Notes under the pieces: generated by a model
Told to the model about the DNA's origin: nothing
Databases searched by the model: none
What the model saw: the letters and a program-made list of their open reading frames with translations, nothing else
In this document: positions 48,128-62,090 of the stretch, one piece after another
Layout: the number at the start of each line of letters is the position of its first letter
Position numbering within the stretch: the first letter of the stretch is position 1
Program-made: the position numbers and the translations under genes
Source: Neelides folsomi
Lineage: Eukaryota > Arthropoda > Collembola > Neelipleona > Neelidae
Direction of reading: 5' to 3'
DNA: 64,000 bases
NCBI GenBank assembly: GCA_034687125.1
Contig: JAQGBZ010000041.1
Span: 124,001 to 188,000, forward strand

Positions 48128-51100
48128 ATGTTATTAGCCGGGATTTTCGTGCTGTTCCTCCTCGGATCTCCTCAGCCCTCATATGGCGAAATGCAGAGAA
48201 GGAGCCTGAGCTCAAAATTCTCATCATCAAGGAGTTCTCATGCCGACGGCAGGAATTCATTGACATGGAATTCCTCAGAGAATCACCACACAAACTCATT
48301 AGCCGAGATGGATCCAAGATCATCATACTCCTCAATCGGCCCAAGAGGTAAAAGAGAATCTCTCAATCACACGTTGCTTGGAAGCAGCGACGACCTCCTG
48401 GACAAGATGGTATTGGAAATGAATTCCCTTCCCTATGACGCCATCCCCAAGTGTCGCTACCATGAAGACCTCCCTGTTCCGCTTTTCCACTTGACGACCT
48501 GTGCCCACTGCTACAATTTTATAAATGCTGAAGCTTTTGAAGCCCCAACGATAAAATGGGCCCTTTCCAAACATCCCATCTCCCTCCATGAGTTCAACTT
48601 CACCATCGGGACCCTCTCTCATATGAACCAGACGGTGAGTGGGGATGAAACTTTGTCCAATAATGTCACTTAATAATAAAACCTTTTCAAGCTGCTGTTG
48701 TGCAACTGTCAAAACTCGGCAGATTCAAACACAATAAATATATCATAATAAGTTATTCGTAAGTACTCTTCCACTACTTCCTTAAGGCTTCCAGAAAAGT
48801 CTTATTGATTTTAATATTTAACCTTGCATTTACAATTTTGAATATTAACTTAACAAAAAGGAATTTTGTAAGACCCTTTAGGGCAAATCCAAATTCCCTT
48901 CTTTGGATTTCTTATACTTAGGAATTTAAACCCATGAATATAAAAAGGATGGAGAAATAAATATAATTGAATGTTTCCTTCCGTTGGAACGGCTACTTAA
49001 TAATAAATATTCAAGATGGAGAGAATATGGTACATTTGAAATAATAACTATTTTAGCATACTCTACTATGGGTGAATATTCATTTTTAGTTTTCTAGGTT
49101 TGTAAAACATTTGATCCGTGAGGGTAAATACACTAAATACACATCCATAAGTTGTGTAAGTAATAGAGTACACTTACAATACATAGGTAGGTGAGTATAC
49201 AGATAGTACTTTGTATTTACCGAACGGAACCTTGAAATCCATTAGCATTAGGAAAACTTGTGAGTTGACAATGGGTCCTTTACTGCGGAGGTTAATATCT
49301 CCCTATGTGTCTCTAAACAAAAAGAAGGCCTTAGGAAAGTGTTATTTCCTCGTAAAGTTAAGTGAGGCGAAGAAAAGCTTAGCCGGTGAAACTGGTGAAA
49401 GGATGGTGATCAAGATCTTTCCTCCTATGTATTTTCCCATGTAATAGGAGGATATGAAAAATAAGGCAATACCCCTCACTTGAATTATGTACTCTCTTTC
49501 CTCATTTTTATCATTTTTATGACTCGATTCGCAAGTATGTATAGTTTATAAGGTAAGGGTTCGCAATTCTTTTCTTCCAAACTACCTTCACAACTTGCGG
49601 AACTCACAATAAAAACGCACTTTTTCACAATTTGTAATATGAATATTTGAAAATATTTTCAACTTTGCTTTTAGCACAATACTTCAAAGAATATTCCGAC
49701 CCAACTTTACGATTCCAACTGGAACATTTGATAATATGTACGAAAATGCGCATAAATAATTTGAGCTTTCTAAATTTGCATTCCTGAAGGAGAGATTGAT
49801 GTGGAGGGATCTCCTAATTTAACTTTGAATCGATATTGGATGAAAAGTCGAAGAGTCAATTTGGTTAAATTGAGCTCCTACTAAATAGAACAAGGAAGTA
49901 ATTTATAAATTGATAATGTAAATCCTTCATCTTTGCGAGTCCATTAATCTTGAGACCTATAGGATGTTGTATGTAAACAGGACTCTTCCTACAACCCGCC
50001 ATTCTCAAAAGTTTATTTCTCTCTTCTTGGGCTCTATAATGACGGCATTCAATCAAAGCCGAGCCAACCCCTTTGCTCTCCAAATGAACTTCTTGATATG
50101 AAATTTAAGAAGTTCTCTTATTTGATACTTTACTTATATCCGAAGAATTCGCAGTATCTTTACGGACGGATGGCACAAATTCCCAACTTTCTCTCCCTTT
50201 CCACTCAATCATATCACTCCTCTGCTAAACTAATTATAAAATTCATTACAATTTCCATTCAGCCTTTAAATCTAAACTAAATCAAGGGTTCGATCAAAGG
50301 ACGTAATCAAAGTTCCATTCAAAGGATGCATCAAAATATGTTTACAAAGTCAGTTCATACATAACATGAGTATATGAATAGGAAATCAAAAGACTTTCCA
50401 AATTATATAATAAGTGTTAAGAATGAATGGATCTTATTGCATTTTATGTTATATGACATTTCTTCAGTATTTCTTCTACACATTTATCTTTAATCAATGT
50501 ATGTAAATACGACCATTTTTGTACAAAGCCTGGTACATTTAATTAAGTCAAATTTTCCAAATTAACATTGAAAAACCCTAGTTCAGTACTTTATAGCACG
50601 ATAATGTTGTAAAAGGGAAATTTTGGAATCATGTTTTATTTAACAGGTCATAGCGAACCATAATGATCCCAAAAGCCCGCTTTTGGCTTCTTTTGGGAAT
50701 GTTCTTCTTAAAAGGAAATGGAAAGATTGCTGCTTAGCTGCTGAAGATTGCTGTCGTCGCATCCAGAAGAATTCCGACTCCGTCAATTCTGTCAGTTCAA
50801 ACGGTAAGAAAATTAAAATGAACCTCAATTTATTGGAGATGGAAAAATCCTCAGGATTCTAAAAATCAGGAAGGCCCAAATCGGCTGACTCAAATGAGTC
50901 ACTTGGGAAAGTATTAAGGATTCCCAGGTCTTCTATAACCATCGATTTTGCATTATTAAACGACACTTTTCGAATAATGCAATGAATAAGTTGACAGTTA
51001 AAGTAGAACAAATTGATTTTTATAAAGTCAGTAGGAAGTGGAGATGTCAAAGGCGGCCAGAGCATTGACTTAAGCCTTAATTTCTAATAGGGAATTGATA

Positions 51101-54100
51101 TGCAAAGTATCTAAATGTGACAGGAGCTCAAATTGACATTTGAAGAGCTCATCCTTTTTCCTCTCAAAGAACGAGGACGTTAAAAATGGGCAGCCAAAGT
51201 TGAGTCTTTTCATACATGGAATAAAAGTATAAGTAGGTAAAATAATATTTATTAGGTATACTACATAATATATTCTAGTACATTTACACATAATATTTAT
51301 ATATCTGTAGGTATGTAAGAACCACATCAAGGGATGATCATTTTCATCATCTTTTTCCATTACAGCGTGCCGTGTCGTCGCTCAATCCTTTAAATAAAAG
51401 TAGCAAGAGGGAGAGACAAATACTTCTCTCGTGGCTCCAATCGATTTTTAACAAGGTTCCCCAACCGAAAATAGTAGATAAACATAAACAGGGCTAATGT
51501 AATAAAATTCATCACCTCAGCTCTATTCCGCATATCATTCTATTGATGATGATGAAAAAAGTTGGAAACGACCTCATTTATTTTCATTTTCATTCCTCAG
51601 GAAGGCTTCTCTACCCAAACAAAACCAACTGTAGGGAAATTCTTAATTTGCTGCTCCCTTTCCTTTCCCACTTTATTCCATTTAAACCGCAATCATCTCT
51701 TAATAAAACACGGTCTTTTTGTTATTTCTCCACTAAACACATAACATTCAATTTTAGATCATGTTCCATTCAAGGATAAAATTCTAAATTGATCTAATTC
51801 ATAAATTCATACAATATACGGATACAACAGTTATTTAACAACATAACTTACAAAGACGCCATTCAAATATTTACTACTATATTTGCACAAGTAGACTAAG
51901 TACGTATTTTGTATAGGTAGTATTTAACTAACCCTAAGTATTATGAAGTGATAAAGTTGCACACATTGACACATTGCAAAATTACAGTATGATTAAGAGA
52001 GATTACATTGAGAGATTAATAGGCGTGTCGTAATCTACCAATTTAGTCAAATTGGATTCGACTCATTTAAGGAAAAATTTATGAATTTACAGACTTTGTT
52101 TCGATGATAAATCATTATATTAGATTGATCATGTTGAGTGTCTTATTGTGCTTATGGAGAAGCAAAAAAATCGAAAAGTTATTTAACTAAACATCGTATA
52201 ACTAGGGAAGCGATTTTAAAAAATAAAAATGATCAATTTTGATTTTTCTCGAATAGTTCAAAAAATTAATTGATTATTTTCCCATGTTACCAATGCAAAT
52301 TTGAAACTTGCATAAGACCAAATAGGACACTCAATATGATACAATCTAATATTTTATTTTATTGCTCTTTGAATAATATCGTACAATTTAACTGATCAAG
52401 TCCAGTCTGAATATATATTTCATTCATGAATTACGAACTATAAGAATGATTTTGGCGTCTTTCTTACAGTGGCGGATCCAGCATTGTGCCACATGTGCAC
52501 TTTTCGGGCTATACACTAGATAAAATGAGATTTTTCTGAAAAATTTCTGACATTCTATTTTAATTTCTACCTCCAAAAATTTTTCCGAGACCTAAAGGTC
52601 ACGGAATTTGTTGTTCAGCCTTGATTTCAAGATTCTCGTCCAAAAATTTTCTCGGGATCTATGTAAATGTCGCTAAATTGGTTGTAATGCCTTGTTTTCT
52701 AAAAAAATTGTCCTCCGCCAATGGATTTTTTTTAATTTACGGAAAAATTTTCTCGGGGCCTAAAGGTCCCCTTATCAAATTCTATCGTATACTGATTGTT
52801 TTCAAAAAAAATTTCTTAAATATTTATAGTTTTGCAAGAATTCATTCGCAAAACGTTAACTGAATTTCTGACAAATTCAGTTTTAATGTCATGTAGGAAT
52901 TTCAAACTAATACCATAATGTAATAATAATTGCATAAAAAACACGATAGATAAAATGAAAAATTTATCTAATTCGGTGCAGATATAATTGGTTTTGATAT
53001 TGGTGCACATGTGATAAAAATCCTGGATCCGCTACTGCTTTCTTATCACAGAAGAAAGGAGAAATAAAGCAATTCTGTTTAATTAGATTCTTACTACAAG
53101 CTTAAAAGGTATAATTGTAGTACAAAAGTTGTATACGGCTTGCATTTAAATATTTAATTCACCGACTAAACGACTTTTTAGTTTAGAAGTAATGTCGACA
53201 GAATGTCGTTTACAGAAAGCAAATTAGGTTAAGGAGGAAGAAAACAAGTAAAAGTTAGCTTGTAACAGTTTTATATTATCGCGGTGGTTTGTTGAGAATT
53301 GCGAGAAAAGTAGTAAAAACTTTTCTCTTAATGTCTTCTAACTGTAAAAAAGAACTTTATGAAGTAAGATATCCTTATTTTATAACAATCAAACAAAAAC
53401 TTAATAATTATGTCTGGTTTTTTATGCTTTCTGATTCATAATAAATTATTTCACATAATTGGGAGAAGACCCTCAATATAGAGATATACTTATTACTATT
53501 ACTAATACAAGTATTTATATAAAAGTAATACCATCAGGAAATAACTTATTGTTAGCCTATTTGTATAGCCAGTGAAAGAATTGAAAATGTCACCTATATT
53601 TTTTCCTTTTTATAAAAAATGCATGGAAAAAATGAACTGCGTATCAAATCAAGAACTATTCCCAAAATGAAAGAACATTCCATATTTTTTCCTGTCCAAG
53701 AATGCAATAGATAAAATCGTGGGTTCTAGTTCTATACCATACAAATTGTTAAATACCATTTACGCATTTTATACCAATAAAAACTGCCGATCTTTAGCTA
53801 ACCAATTGGAGTAAGAAGAAGTTGTTACATAAAGAATGTTTGTATTGATCATTCCTAGCCTATTTTTAAAATTGAGAACAGAATTTTTAATTGGAAAAAT
53901 ATCAATAAAGGGTCGAACGAGTTATGTGTTGAAAACACACGAAGGTGTCAGCGTAAAGAGACGAATGAGTTTGAGCTTTGCTTAATTTCGGGGGTGTTTG
54001 AACTCATAAATCTCTGAATTCTTGAGCTCTCAACTCAACAGCCCCAAAGCTCTAAATTATTATCTTTTGTTCATTCTTTAAAGGTCTATAGGAGCGAAAT

Positions 54101-57100
54101 GAAAATTCATGTTCTATTAAAGTTGTTAAATAAAGTAAATTATTCAAAGAATTTGTTTCAATTCAACAACTCATTATCTCTTTCCTAGATGTCGAAGCCA
54201 AAGAAGAAGAAGAAGTGAAGTTTTGTCCGTCTACTTGGGACGGCTGGCAATGTTGGGACTCAGCTCATCCCCATTCGATGTCAAAGGCTCCTTGTCCTCA
54301 CTACATCTACTTTCTCTCTGAACCGCCTTCTTGCATGGGTATACAATAAATTTAATTCTCCTTCAATTAATACTGTTTATCTTTTCAATTTCTTTCTGGT
54401 TCTATTTTATTTAAAGAATAAATGAGCAATTTCAATTTATAAGATCCTTTTTGTGTTTTTTAACCATCAATTCAAAACAAATAATAAATGAAGTAAGATT
54501 CTAGTTTCGGGTTTATAAAGGGTTTTTATATAATAAATGAAAGTGCCATATGCACACTGGGTTATTTACACAAAGTCTTGCACGTTACACACGGTACATT
54601 AGATCCTAAACATGTGAAGGGCAATTTTTGATACTTTTAAGCTTATTCGTGCTTGAGCTTATAAGATTTCAGGTAAATTATCTGGAAACCAATACGAGAG
54701 TATTAAAAGTAACAATAAATCTCACTTATCTGACGTTTTTGAAGTCTCTTAACTCCACTCACTAGCTTACTTAAAACAATAGTGTTGAAAAGATGAAAAC
54801 GATATTTTATTCAGATGTTTAAGCCTCTGTATTTAACATTTTATGTAAAATATTCTCATTCATATTTCAACTTTTTCCCAAACAACAAAAACTTCTGTGT
54901 ACTAATAAGAAAATGTCTCACATTTTTTATATTTGTAATAAATTAATAAAATTCAAATGGTGTACATTGGGCGAATATGAAATTGCGTGAGGGCATATAA
55001 TCGCAACTAATTTCAACATTTTTAAAAAAATTAATCAAAAACCCTTTTGAAAGGAATGTAGAACTCGAACAAAGAGCTCGAATGTAGAACTCGAACAAAA
55101 TGAATTAACGTTGAAAGCATTTAATATGTGTAATATTTAAACCACAAAGAACTAATAAAACATAGAAGCAATTCAAGGTAATAATTAATAAGTTAATGAT
55201 GTTTTTAACTCGACCTTTTAAACATTTCAATCACATTTTTATTTTATTGGAGTGGAAAAAACCAACTCTCGCTTGTTACAATCAAATAAATTTTCTTAAT
55301 TCCTTTAATATCATTTCTTCGAACACTGCCTGATGTTTACAAACCGTTTAATCAAGTTAAGTGGAGTCCCATGTTCTCTTAAACTCCGTGTGTCACTGGC
55401 GAAACGATAATACTTTCCATTTCTGCATTGTCCTTTTTCACGAACCATCATTAGAACTTTCTCAAGTAATTCAATATATTTTTTCATCAATCCTAATGCC
55501 CAATTTTTAAATTGTTAGACAAATGAAATTCCACTGAAACAACATTTGCTTAATATCGGTTAAAGCTTTTATGTCATTCTTTAGATTTTAATATGATTGA
55601 TGAATAATACGCATAATCATCTCACAAATGAAAATAAACAGTGTGTGTAATAAAGTGGTTTTTTACCGATTTGCGACAAGAACATTAACATTAACCACGC
55701 TTAATACAATACTCAATAATATCTGGATTTATAAAGCTATATTAAATAGCTATTTGAATTCGTGATATTATGTGAAATGGATAATATTGATGGATGTATT
55801 TAAATAAGAAAGCTTTTAAGAAATCTACATAAATACTTTGGGTTCTGCTTAAATAGAGTACATGATAATTTTAATTTAAAGATTTTTTTAAAAAAGTATA
55901 TGCAATTATAATATTTATTAAATAAGTCTTATCAACATTCCAAGTGAAACCAAATTCAAATGTTATTATTATTTTTAGCGTTTGCAGAGAAAAAGTGCAA
56001 TGCTGGTGTATGGGCTCCTCGTCCGAATTGGCGAATGTCCGAATGGACAAATTACACAGCCTGTGGAATGGGAAAAGTTACGATGAACAAAAACAGAGCA
56101 GATGTCCATGTTATTGCAACGGCTATATCTATCATAACGATAATTCCAGCATTAGGATTATTCTTTGCTTACAAGTAAGTTTTACAATATTATCTTAAAA
56201 TAATGTTTAATTATGAGAAAGAATCTATAAAACAAAATTAATGACAAATTGTTTACTTTCGGATTCCTTAATTGTGAATAAACGCTACCAATTTGCTATT
56301 ATGATGTGGTAAATGTAGTTAAATAGTCTAATAAATCTAAAACTTTTCAGGCAATTAAGAGTACATCGAATTATCCTCCATCAGAATCTACTTATGTCCC
56401 TCTTGTTCAATTGCATTGTCGTTATTGCATTGAAAGCCATCATGATTCACGAAATAGAATCGAACAACTCCAAAGACTCAATCATCAATTCTGTAAGTTA
56501 CTTAATCTTGTTTCATTTTGGCACCCAAATTGTATACATTGTGAATCCCGATTTACGAGACAAATTATCATAAGTTCACAACAAAGTTTTGAAATGAGTC
56601 CAACTATAATAATTACATTTGCATGACATTATATTACAAAAAGTTTGATGTGAGAGTTGAGAAATAAGTTTTTCCCATTTAAAATAGTCACTTCATTGAA
56701 AGGCAACGATGCAAGTGATTTTTTCAAATTCTTATTTTTATTGATGTTTACGGACATTTGAGCTGGAAGCTTGGAGAATTGCGTGGGAGAAATGTCTTTG
56801 GATAAACAGCTTAATGCCAAGAAGCTCAATGTCAGACCTTTTTTATTATTTAATAAAGTTCACGCTTATTTAATATTAAAATCTAATAATAAAAGTTTTC
56901 ATTTTGATAAAGGCATTTATTAAAAAAAGTATTATCCAAATTGACTCTTTCTCAGATTTTTAAAATATCAATTGAAAGGTTTAGACGAAGTTGAGATGAC
57001 GGACAGATTTATGTAATAGACCTCGTATTTCTCCTAGTACGAAAAGGGCTCTTGGAATAAATTATTAGGCATTAGGTGTCTGAGACTCTAAGAGGAGTTT

Positions 57101-60100
57101 AAGCCCTCTGTTAGAAATATGATCCAGAGAGGGAATTTTTATTAAATCAAGGGATCTCGGAGACGTGTTAAAGGAGCTTCCTGAAGAGGGAATGGTATAG
57201 ACATGTTTATGACGAGAGTCAAGAGATGTATTGATTCCAAGACTCCTTTGTTCACTTTCTTTTTTACACAATGTTCCAGAATGGGGTCGGATGCAGATTA
57301 CTCTTCATCCTCACGAGATACTCGAGAATGACGAATTACATGTGGATGTTTTGTGAAGGCTATTATCTCCACAAGCTGATTGCCGCCGCGTTTGCAGAAC
57401 AGAAATCTCTCCTCGTTTTCTACTTGATTGGATGGGGTAAGGACAAATCCATTCATCAATCCATCACAAAATTGATCACAGACACGAATCCGATCAACGC
57501 CCCATTTCCATATCCAAATTAAACGTCGGGAAACTTCAGCTCCCGGGTTAAATTATGATACGATGAATGTCACCCGCACAGGTTTTACGGCCAGTGGGTT
57601 CAAATTTCCAGCGATGTTGCGGATGCTGATTGAGAGAGATTCTTCTTCTGCATGGAGAAACTCGAAGAACCAAATGAGAAAAGAATGTTGGATATATAAC
57701 AGAGATCTCTTAGTTGTTCATAGGCCCTTAAAGAAGAATCATTCTTCGCTAGGGTTTCTAATTCCAAGGATAAAAATGACATTTGTTGTAATTTAATAAA
57801 AGACGCGAGTTGAGGGATGAGAATGAAAATGAAATTAAAGGGGAAAAGGGAACTTCAATTGACAGACAAAATGGATGAGGAGGGAGAAATTTCTCTTCTC
57901 GCCTTCATTTCAATCCTGTAAAGTATCCTTATGAATCAATTTTTATTACCAGTGTTCCCGATCATCCCAACAGCAATCTACGCTGTGATTCGGATACACT
58001 ATGCCGACATCAGGTGCTGGGTCGAACCGCACGAGCCATTTGAATGGATTTTGAATGGACCCAGCTTGCTCAGTTTGTTGGTAGGTTCATTTGAATCGAA
58101 AATAAAATGTGAAACTTCTTACCTTAAACATTCAATGTCGTTTCAAGAGTATGCGAAAATGCTTTTCTTTCACTTCTTTCTCTTTTTAATTAACACTGTT
58201 ATTGTATCTTAACATTGTTATGCTTATGCTTACCTAATATATCCTTACATTGTACATATTAGATAAGAATAAATAATTGATAATAATTAGCATTTTATTT
58301 TATACAGATTAACATGGGTTTTCTCATCAACATCATTCGTGTTCTTGTAATCAAATTGAGGGCTGCTCCACAAATGATCAATTCAACAGAACCTAGTCAA
58401 TACAGGTAAACTAGTTTTTTTTTTAAATAAGTCGGCTAAATTTTTATAATTAAAATTATTTATATTATTGTTTAATTATTTTCTTCGGTTATCGGAGGAT
58501 CGTCTTCCAAATTAAATGTTTCTAGAAGTTGATTATTTTATACAAATTCATTATAAAATATGGTATACATAGCTGAAATAGCATTTTCTATTAAATTATT
58601 TTATGTGCTCGATTTATTTTGAAAAGTACTGGGAACTTACAATTAGCTTATGTATGTAATTACTCTATTAATACCTATTTAGCCATTCAATTTTCAATCA
58701 CGTAATATTTTACATTTTTATAAAATATAAAATCAAAATGTTATATATTCTATGAATAAAAAAAGACTTTACATGCACACACACATATACTATAGAGTTA
58801 TATATTTATTATATAATGTTCTGTAATGTAAAGTACATCTATGGCTCAATTGCTTTTGATTCATACAAACTTGAAGTTGGACAAGTGGGCTGACATTATA
58901 AATATAAACCAGACGGGATAGATTCTTTTTTATCATCATAAAATTATAACTTTTTTGTCGAATCAGCCAATATGGTTCTCTAAAGTCGTCCAATAAATTC
59001 CGAACCCTTCATTTCATATTCATTTTCCTTTCACTAGAATAGCAAATCAAATAAAGCTGACTTTTCTCTCTCTTATTCAAACACAGGGCGGAATAAAATC
59101 TTTAAGCTCATGTATAAATAAACAGAGTTGGATTCCGTTGAGGGAATCAGACTGAAATGTTTATGTTTCAATTAAGAAGTAAACAAATCGAAGAATTTTC
59201 ATTTTATCTTCAAGCACCAGACAAGAGCTTTTCATTTACATTCTCAGGGGCTAGTATTTCCCATTCTGCCATTTCAATGAGATTCAAAAGAGTTAAATAT
59301 CATTTAAATACAAGTATGTTAAACATGGTGAGAATCGAGACTAGAATTCCACTCTACCTTTTTTTGTGTATTTTATTGTATTATTATAGGAAAGCAGTCC
59401 GGGCGACTCTTCTTCTCCTTCCTCTCTTCGGCCTCCACTTTGTCGTGACACTGTATCGACCTCCTTCGGGGACTTGGGGCTGTGAATGGATCGAGGCCTA
59501 CTACTACATCAACTACATTCTGGATGGCCTTCAAGGCTTCCTCGTCTCCCTCATATTTTGTTATCTTAACGGCGAGGTATGAATCGAGGAGTCCGTGACA
59601 TGAAATACTCTCTTTAATCTTATCTAGCGCCCTTCGAGGATATTTCAAGATGATCCAAACCCCGATGGCCTCCCGCGACTCAAATTACTCAAACTTTTCT
59701 CCCTCACACCAAGTATCGAGGAAATATTTTACTAAGAGTGAATTAAAGTGTTAAATTTGAAATGATGACCCGAGAGGAGAGAAAAGTTCCAACGTTACTT
59801 TACGAACCCATGAGATAGAGAAAAGCTATTACAAGAGAGAAAATAGCCGTAAATCCCTTTCCCAATCCTCAAAATCTTACGAGAGCAATGGGCGGAAGTT
59901 TTCGATTATTCAATGATGAAGACAACACCCTTGATTTAATGAAGGACTGAATGCCCATAAACTTTACAAATTCACATACTCTGAGACGCCCACTTATTAT
60001 ACCTACCATTTATACCATATATAACCTCTAATACAGTTAACCAATACTCTAACAGCTAGAGAAAAGTCGTAAAGAGAGAGTTCATGACTTTATATAGGAA

Positions 60101-60835
60101 GATTCTGAGATTCTCATATCAACATCGGAAGCAGTTTCATCTTTATAGACATATATTAAAGTATATCTGTAATATGATTCGGTTTCATTTCAACCCCCCA
60201 ACCGCCTGATCGTAAACCTTCCAATATTTCATTTCCGCTAATACCTTTGAAGTATTATCAGCCCTGTTCGGATTTGTGGGGTCGAAATTCCCAAGAGAGG
60301 GGAAATCCCTTAAAAGAAACCTCAAATTGATTCATTTGGTCCATAACATTTTCCATCTGACCTCCCCGTTTAAGTGAAGTTGAAAACGATGAATCTTTGT
60401 CTTGTGTAGGTCGTGATGCTGGTGAAGAGAACTTACTCAAGAGTAAAAGAATCCCGAACCTGTGATGAGTTCTCTTGTTTTCGTCAGTCTCATCGGGTGC
60501 GGGCCCAAAGCAGAGGCTCAAACGTGGGTCGGTCAATTGTGACCCAATATACCTCAGTTCCTCCTTCGCCAGAACCAGGGAGTTTGACGAATCAATCGCC
60601 CGGGACGAAGGGCGAAGAAAAGGGATCTGTGGACAAAAATATGAAAAACGCTGGGCTCAATGGAATGTCCAATTATAGTAATTATCTCACTCCCAACAAC
60701 CCTTCGCCAAATGGAGGGGAATGGACGGAGATCAAACTGAGCAATTTGGACCCCCAGGACTCGACTATCAAATACAGTCCAAAGATCTCAAATGATCCGG
60801 ACAAAAGTACAGGTGAAAGTGAACACCAACTATAA
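48128..60835 (+). CDS. Class B1 neuropeptide GPCR, calcitonin/DH31/hector-like
   Basis: Ten coding exons (48128-48634, 50647-50803, 54189-54338, 55979-56174, 56351-56492, 57280-57436, 57953-58080, 58308-58405, 59390-59576, 60410-60835) join in frame to 715 residues. It is a plasma-membrane, secretin-type receptor. Features are a signal peptide (MLLAGIFVLFLLGSPQPSYG) and an unusually long N-terminal region. The hormone-receptor domain runs from about 190 to 315: KRKWKDCCLAAEDCC, CPSTWDGWQCWD, CPHYI, and CNAGVWAPRPNWRMSEWTNYTAC. TM1 is near 320, TM2 has HRIILHQNLL, TM3 has FCEGYYLH, loop 2 has RCW, TM5 has INMGFLINIIRVLVIKLR, TM6 has LLLLPLFGLHF, and TM7 has ILDGLQGFLVSLIFCYLNGEV. The 140-residue tail is Ser/Pro/Asn-rich. 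The TM5-TM7 motifs place it with calcitonin-type receptors. The double Cys-Cys pairs recall the insect hector-type branch more than DH31 receptors proper, but that is from memory. An acceptor at 48117 implies upstream UTR exons. Confidence 0.87.
52118..52351. mobile_element. Mariner-type MITE
   Basis: The left end TTAGATTGATCATGTTGAGT and the reverse complement of the right end, TTAGATTGTATCATATTGAG, form inverted repeats that extend about 40 bp. TA dinucleotides lie on both sides (52118-52119 and 52350-52351). The TTAG(A/G)TTG start is typical of mariner ends. The element is 230 bp and non-coding, in the intron between exons 2 and 3 of the class B GPCR. Confidence 0.75.
52459..53045. mobile_element. 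hAT-type MITE
   Basis: The 8-bp direct repeat CTTTCTTA (52459-52466 and 53038-53045) flanks a 571-bp element. Its left end CAGTGGCGGATCCAG pairs with the reverse complement of its right end, CAGTAGCGGATCCAG. Further in, CACATGTGCAC is shared in inverted order. An 8-bp duplication and CAGTGGCGGA ends are the hAT pattern. Inside, a unit like AAATTTTC(C/T)CGGGACCTAAAGGTC recurs (near 52575 and 52745). No transposase remains. Confidence 0.85.
55054..55100 (+). repeat. Short 26-bp tandem duplication
   Basis: GAATGTAGAACTCGAACAAA occurs at 55054-55073 and again from 55080, a direct duplication with a 26-bp period. It lies in the intron between exons 3 and 4 of the class B GPCR and looks like a replication-slippage product. 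Confidence 0.8.
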
Positions 60836-62090
60836 TGTTCAATATTGTATTTCAATGTTACTTAAGTATACCCAAATGTACAGACTATTTATAAATATAT
60901 TATTGTTACATACAAATGAGAATTTTTTATATATTATTATTATGATGATACATGATACTCGTATTGTAAATGCTTCCTAAAGGGTTTCCACCTTATAATT
61001 TATACTAATGGCAAACTTTTTCAAAATAAATATGATACTGATATCGATGTCCCGTATCGTGTAACAAAATCGAACGATTTATTGAAATAATTGCCCAATT
61101 GTAAAAAAAGTCTAGGAGACTTTAAATCGTAAAGGGGTTGTAATTGCTGTAATATTTAATTGTGAATGTTTCAGTATAAATTGGCACTGTTGATTTTTTA
61201 GAATAGAATGGTATTCACAAAAGTCAGAAGATATTGTTAACAAAAATTTTAATTGTTTTATCGACAATATGTAAAAAAAAATTTGTATCCATTTCATAAA
61301 TCTTATATATGTGTAATGTGGGTATAAAGATGAAACAAATACCAAAATACAATTAGGTAATCACAATTTAATATACAAATATAATATATGTACAGGAATA
61401 TTTATTACAAAATATATATGTATGGTATGTAATTTAGTAAATATTGTTGATAATAACATTGTGAAAAATATGTTAATAGTCATTGATAAAGAATTTAACT
61501 TATGTTATAATGAAAAAGTTATTAAAAATCAATATTGTAAGGACATTAACATGTATGTAATCATTGTTATATTTATGTATTATTGAAATGTGAAAAAATG
61601 TTAAATTAGAACGATGTTTAATTACCTCAATAAAGATAAATAGATTATGAAAACTTCCACAGAAATGATAAACGATGTACAATTATATGTCCTTAAATAT
61701 ATTAATATGTCATTTAGCATGAAAGATCTTGCATGTTATAAATAATGCATTATTTATTTTATCGATGAAATACAATACAAAAATTAAATTAATAAGGTTA
61801 TTTATACGCTTTTAAATTGATAATATTTAATAAATTGAAAAAATATATAATAAAATCAATTATTTCTTAATAATTTGAAATAAAAATTTCAGAAGGGCAA
61901 TTTGTATATTGTAGTAAAAAATTTTAAATTGCCGTAAACGGTTTTAAATACGATGCAAATTGTTAAAAACGGCCCTATAAAGATTAACAATTCTTTAATG
62001 AAAACCATATATTAAACAAATTAAACCGTTGGACTCGTCTAATCTCTGCCTTTCGAATGACAAAAAATTGGCATAATTAAAATTTTAGAG
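60836..62090. other. Convergent 3' ends of GPCR (+) and HROB-like gene (-)
   Basis: About 1.25 kb of very AT-rich DNA. AATAAA near 61024 on the plus strand could end the GPCR transcript. TTTATT motifs near 61750 are minus-strand AATAAA candidates for the HROB-like gene. No other feature was recognised. Confidence 0.4.

Noticed and set aside
48066-48712. Minus-strand frames of 92 and 126 codons
   Set aside because: They are antisense shadows of the first coding exon of the class B GPCR, which has a signal peptide and splices in frame.
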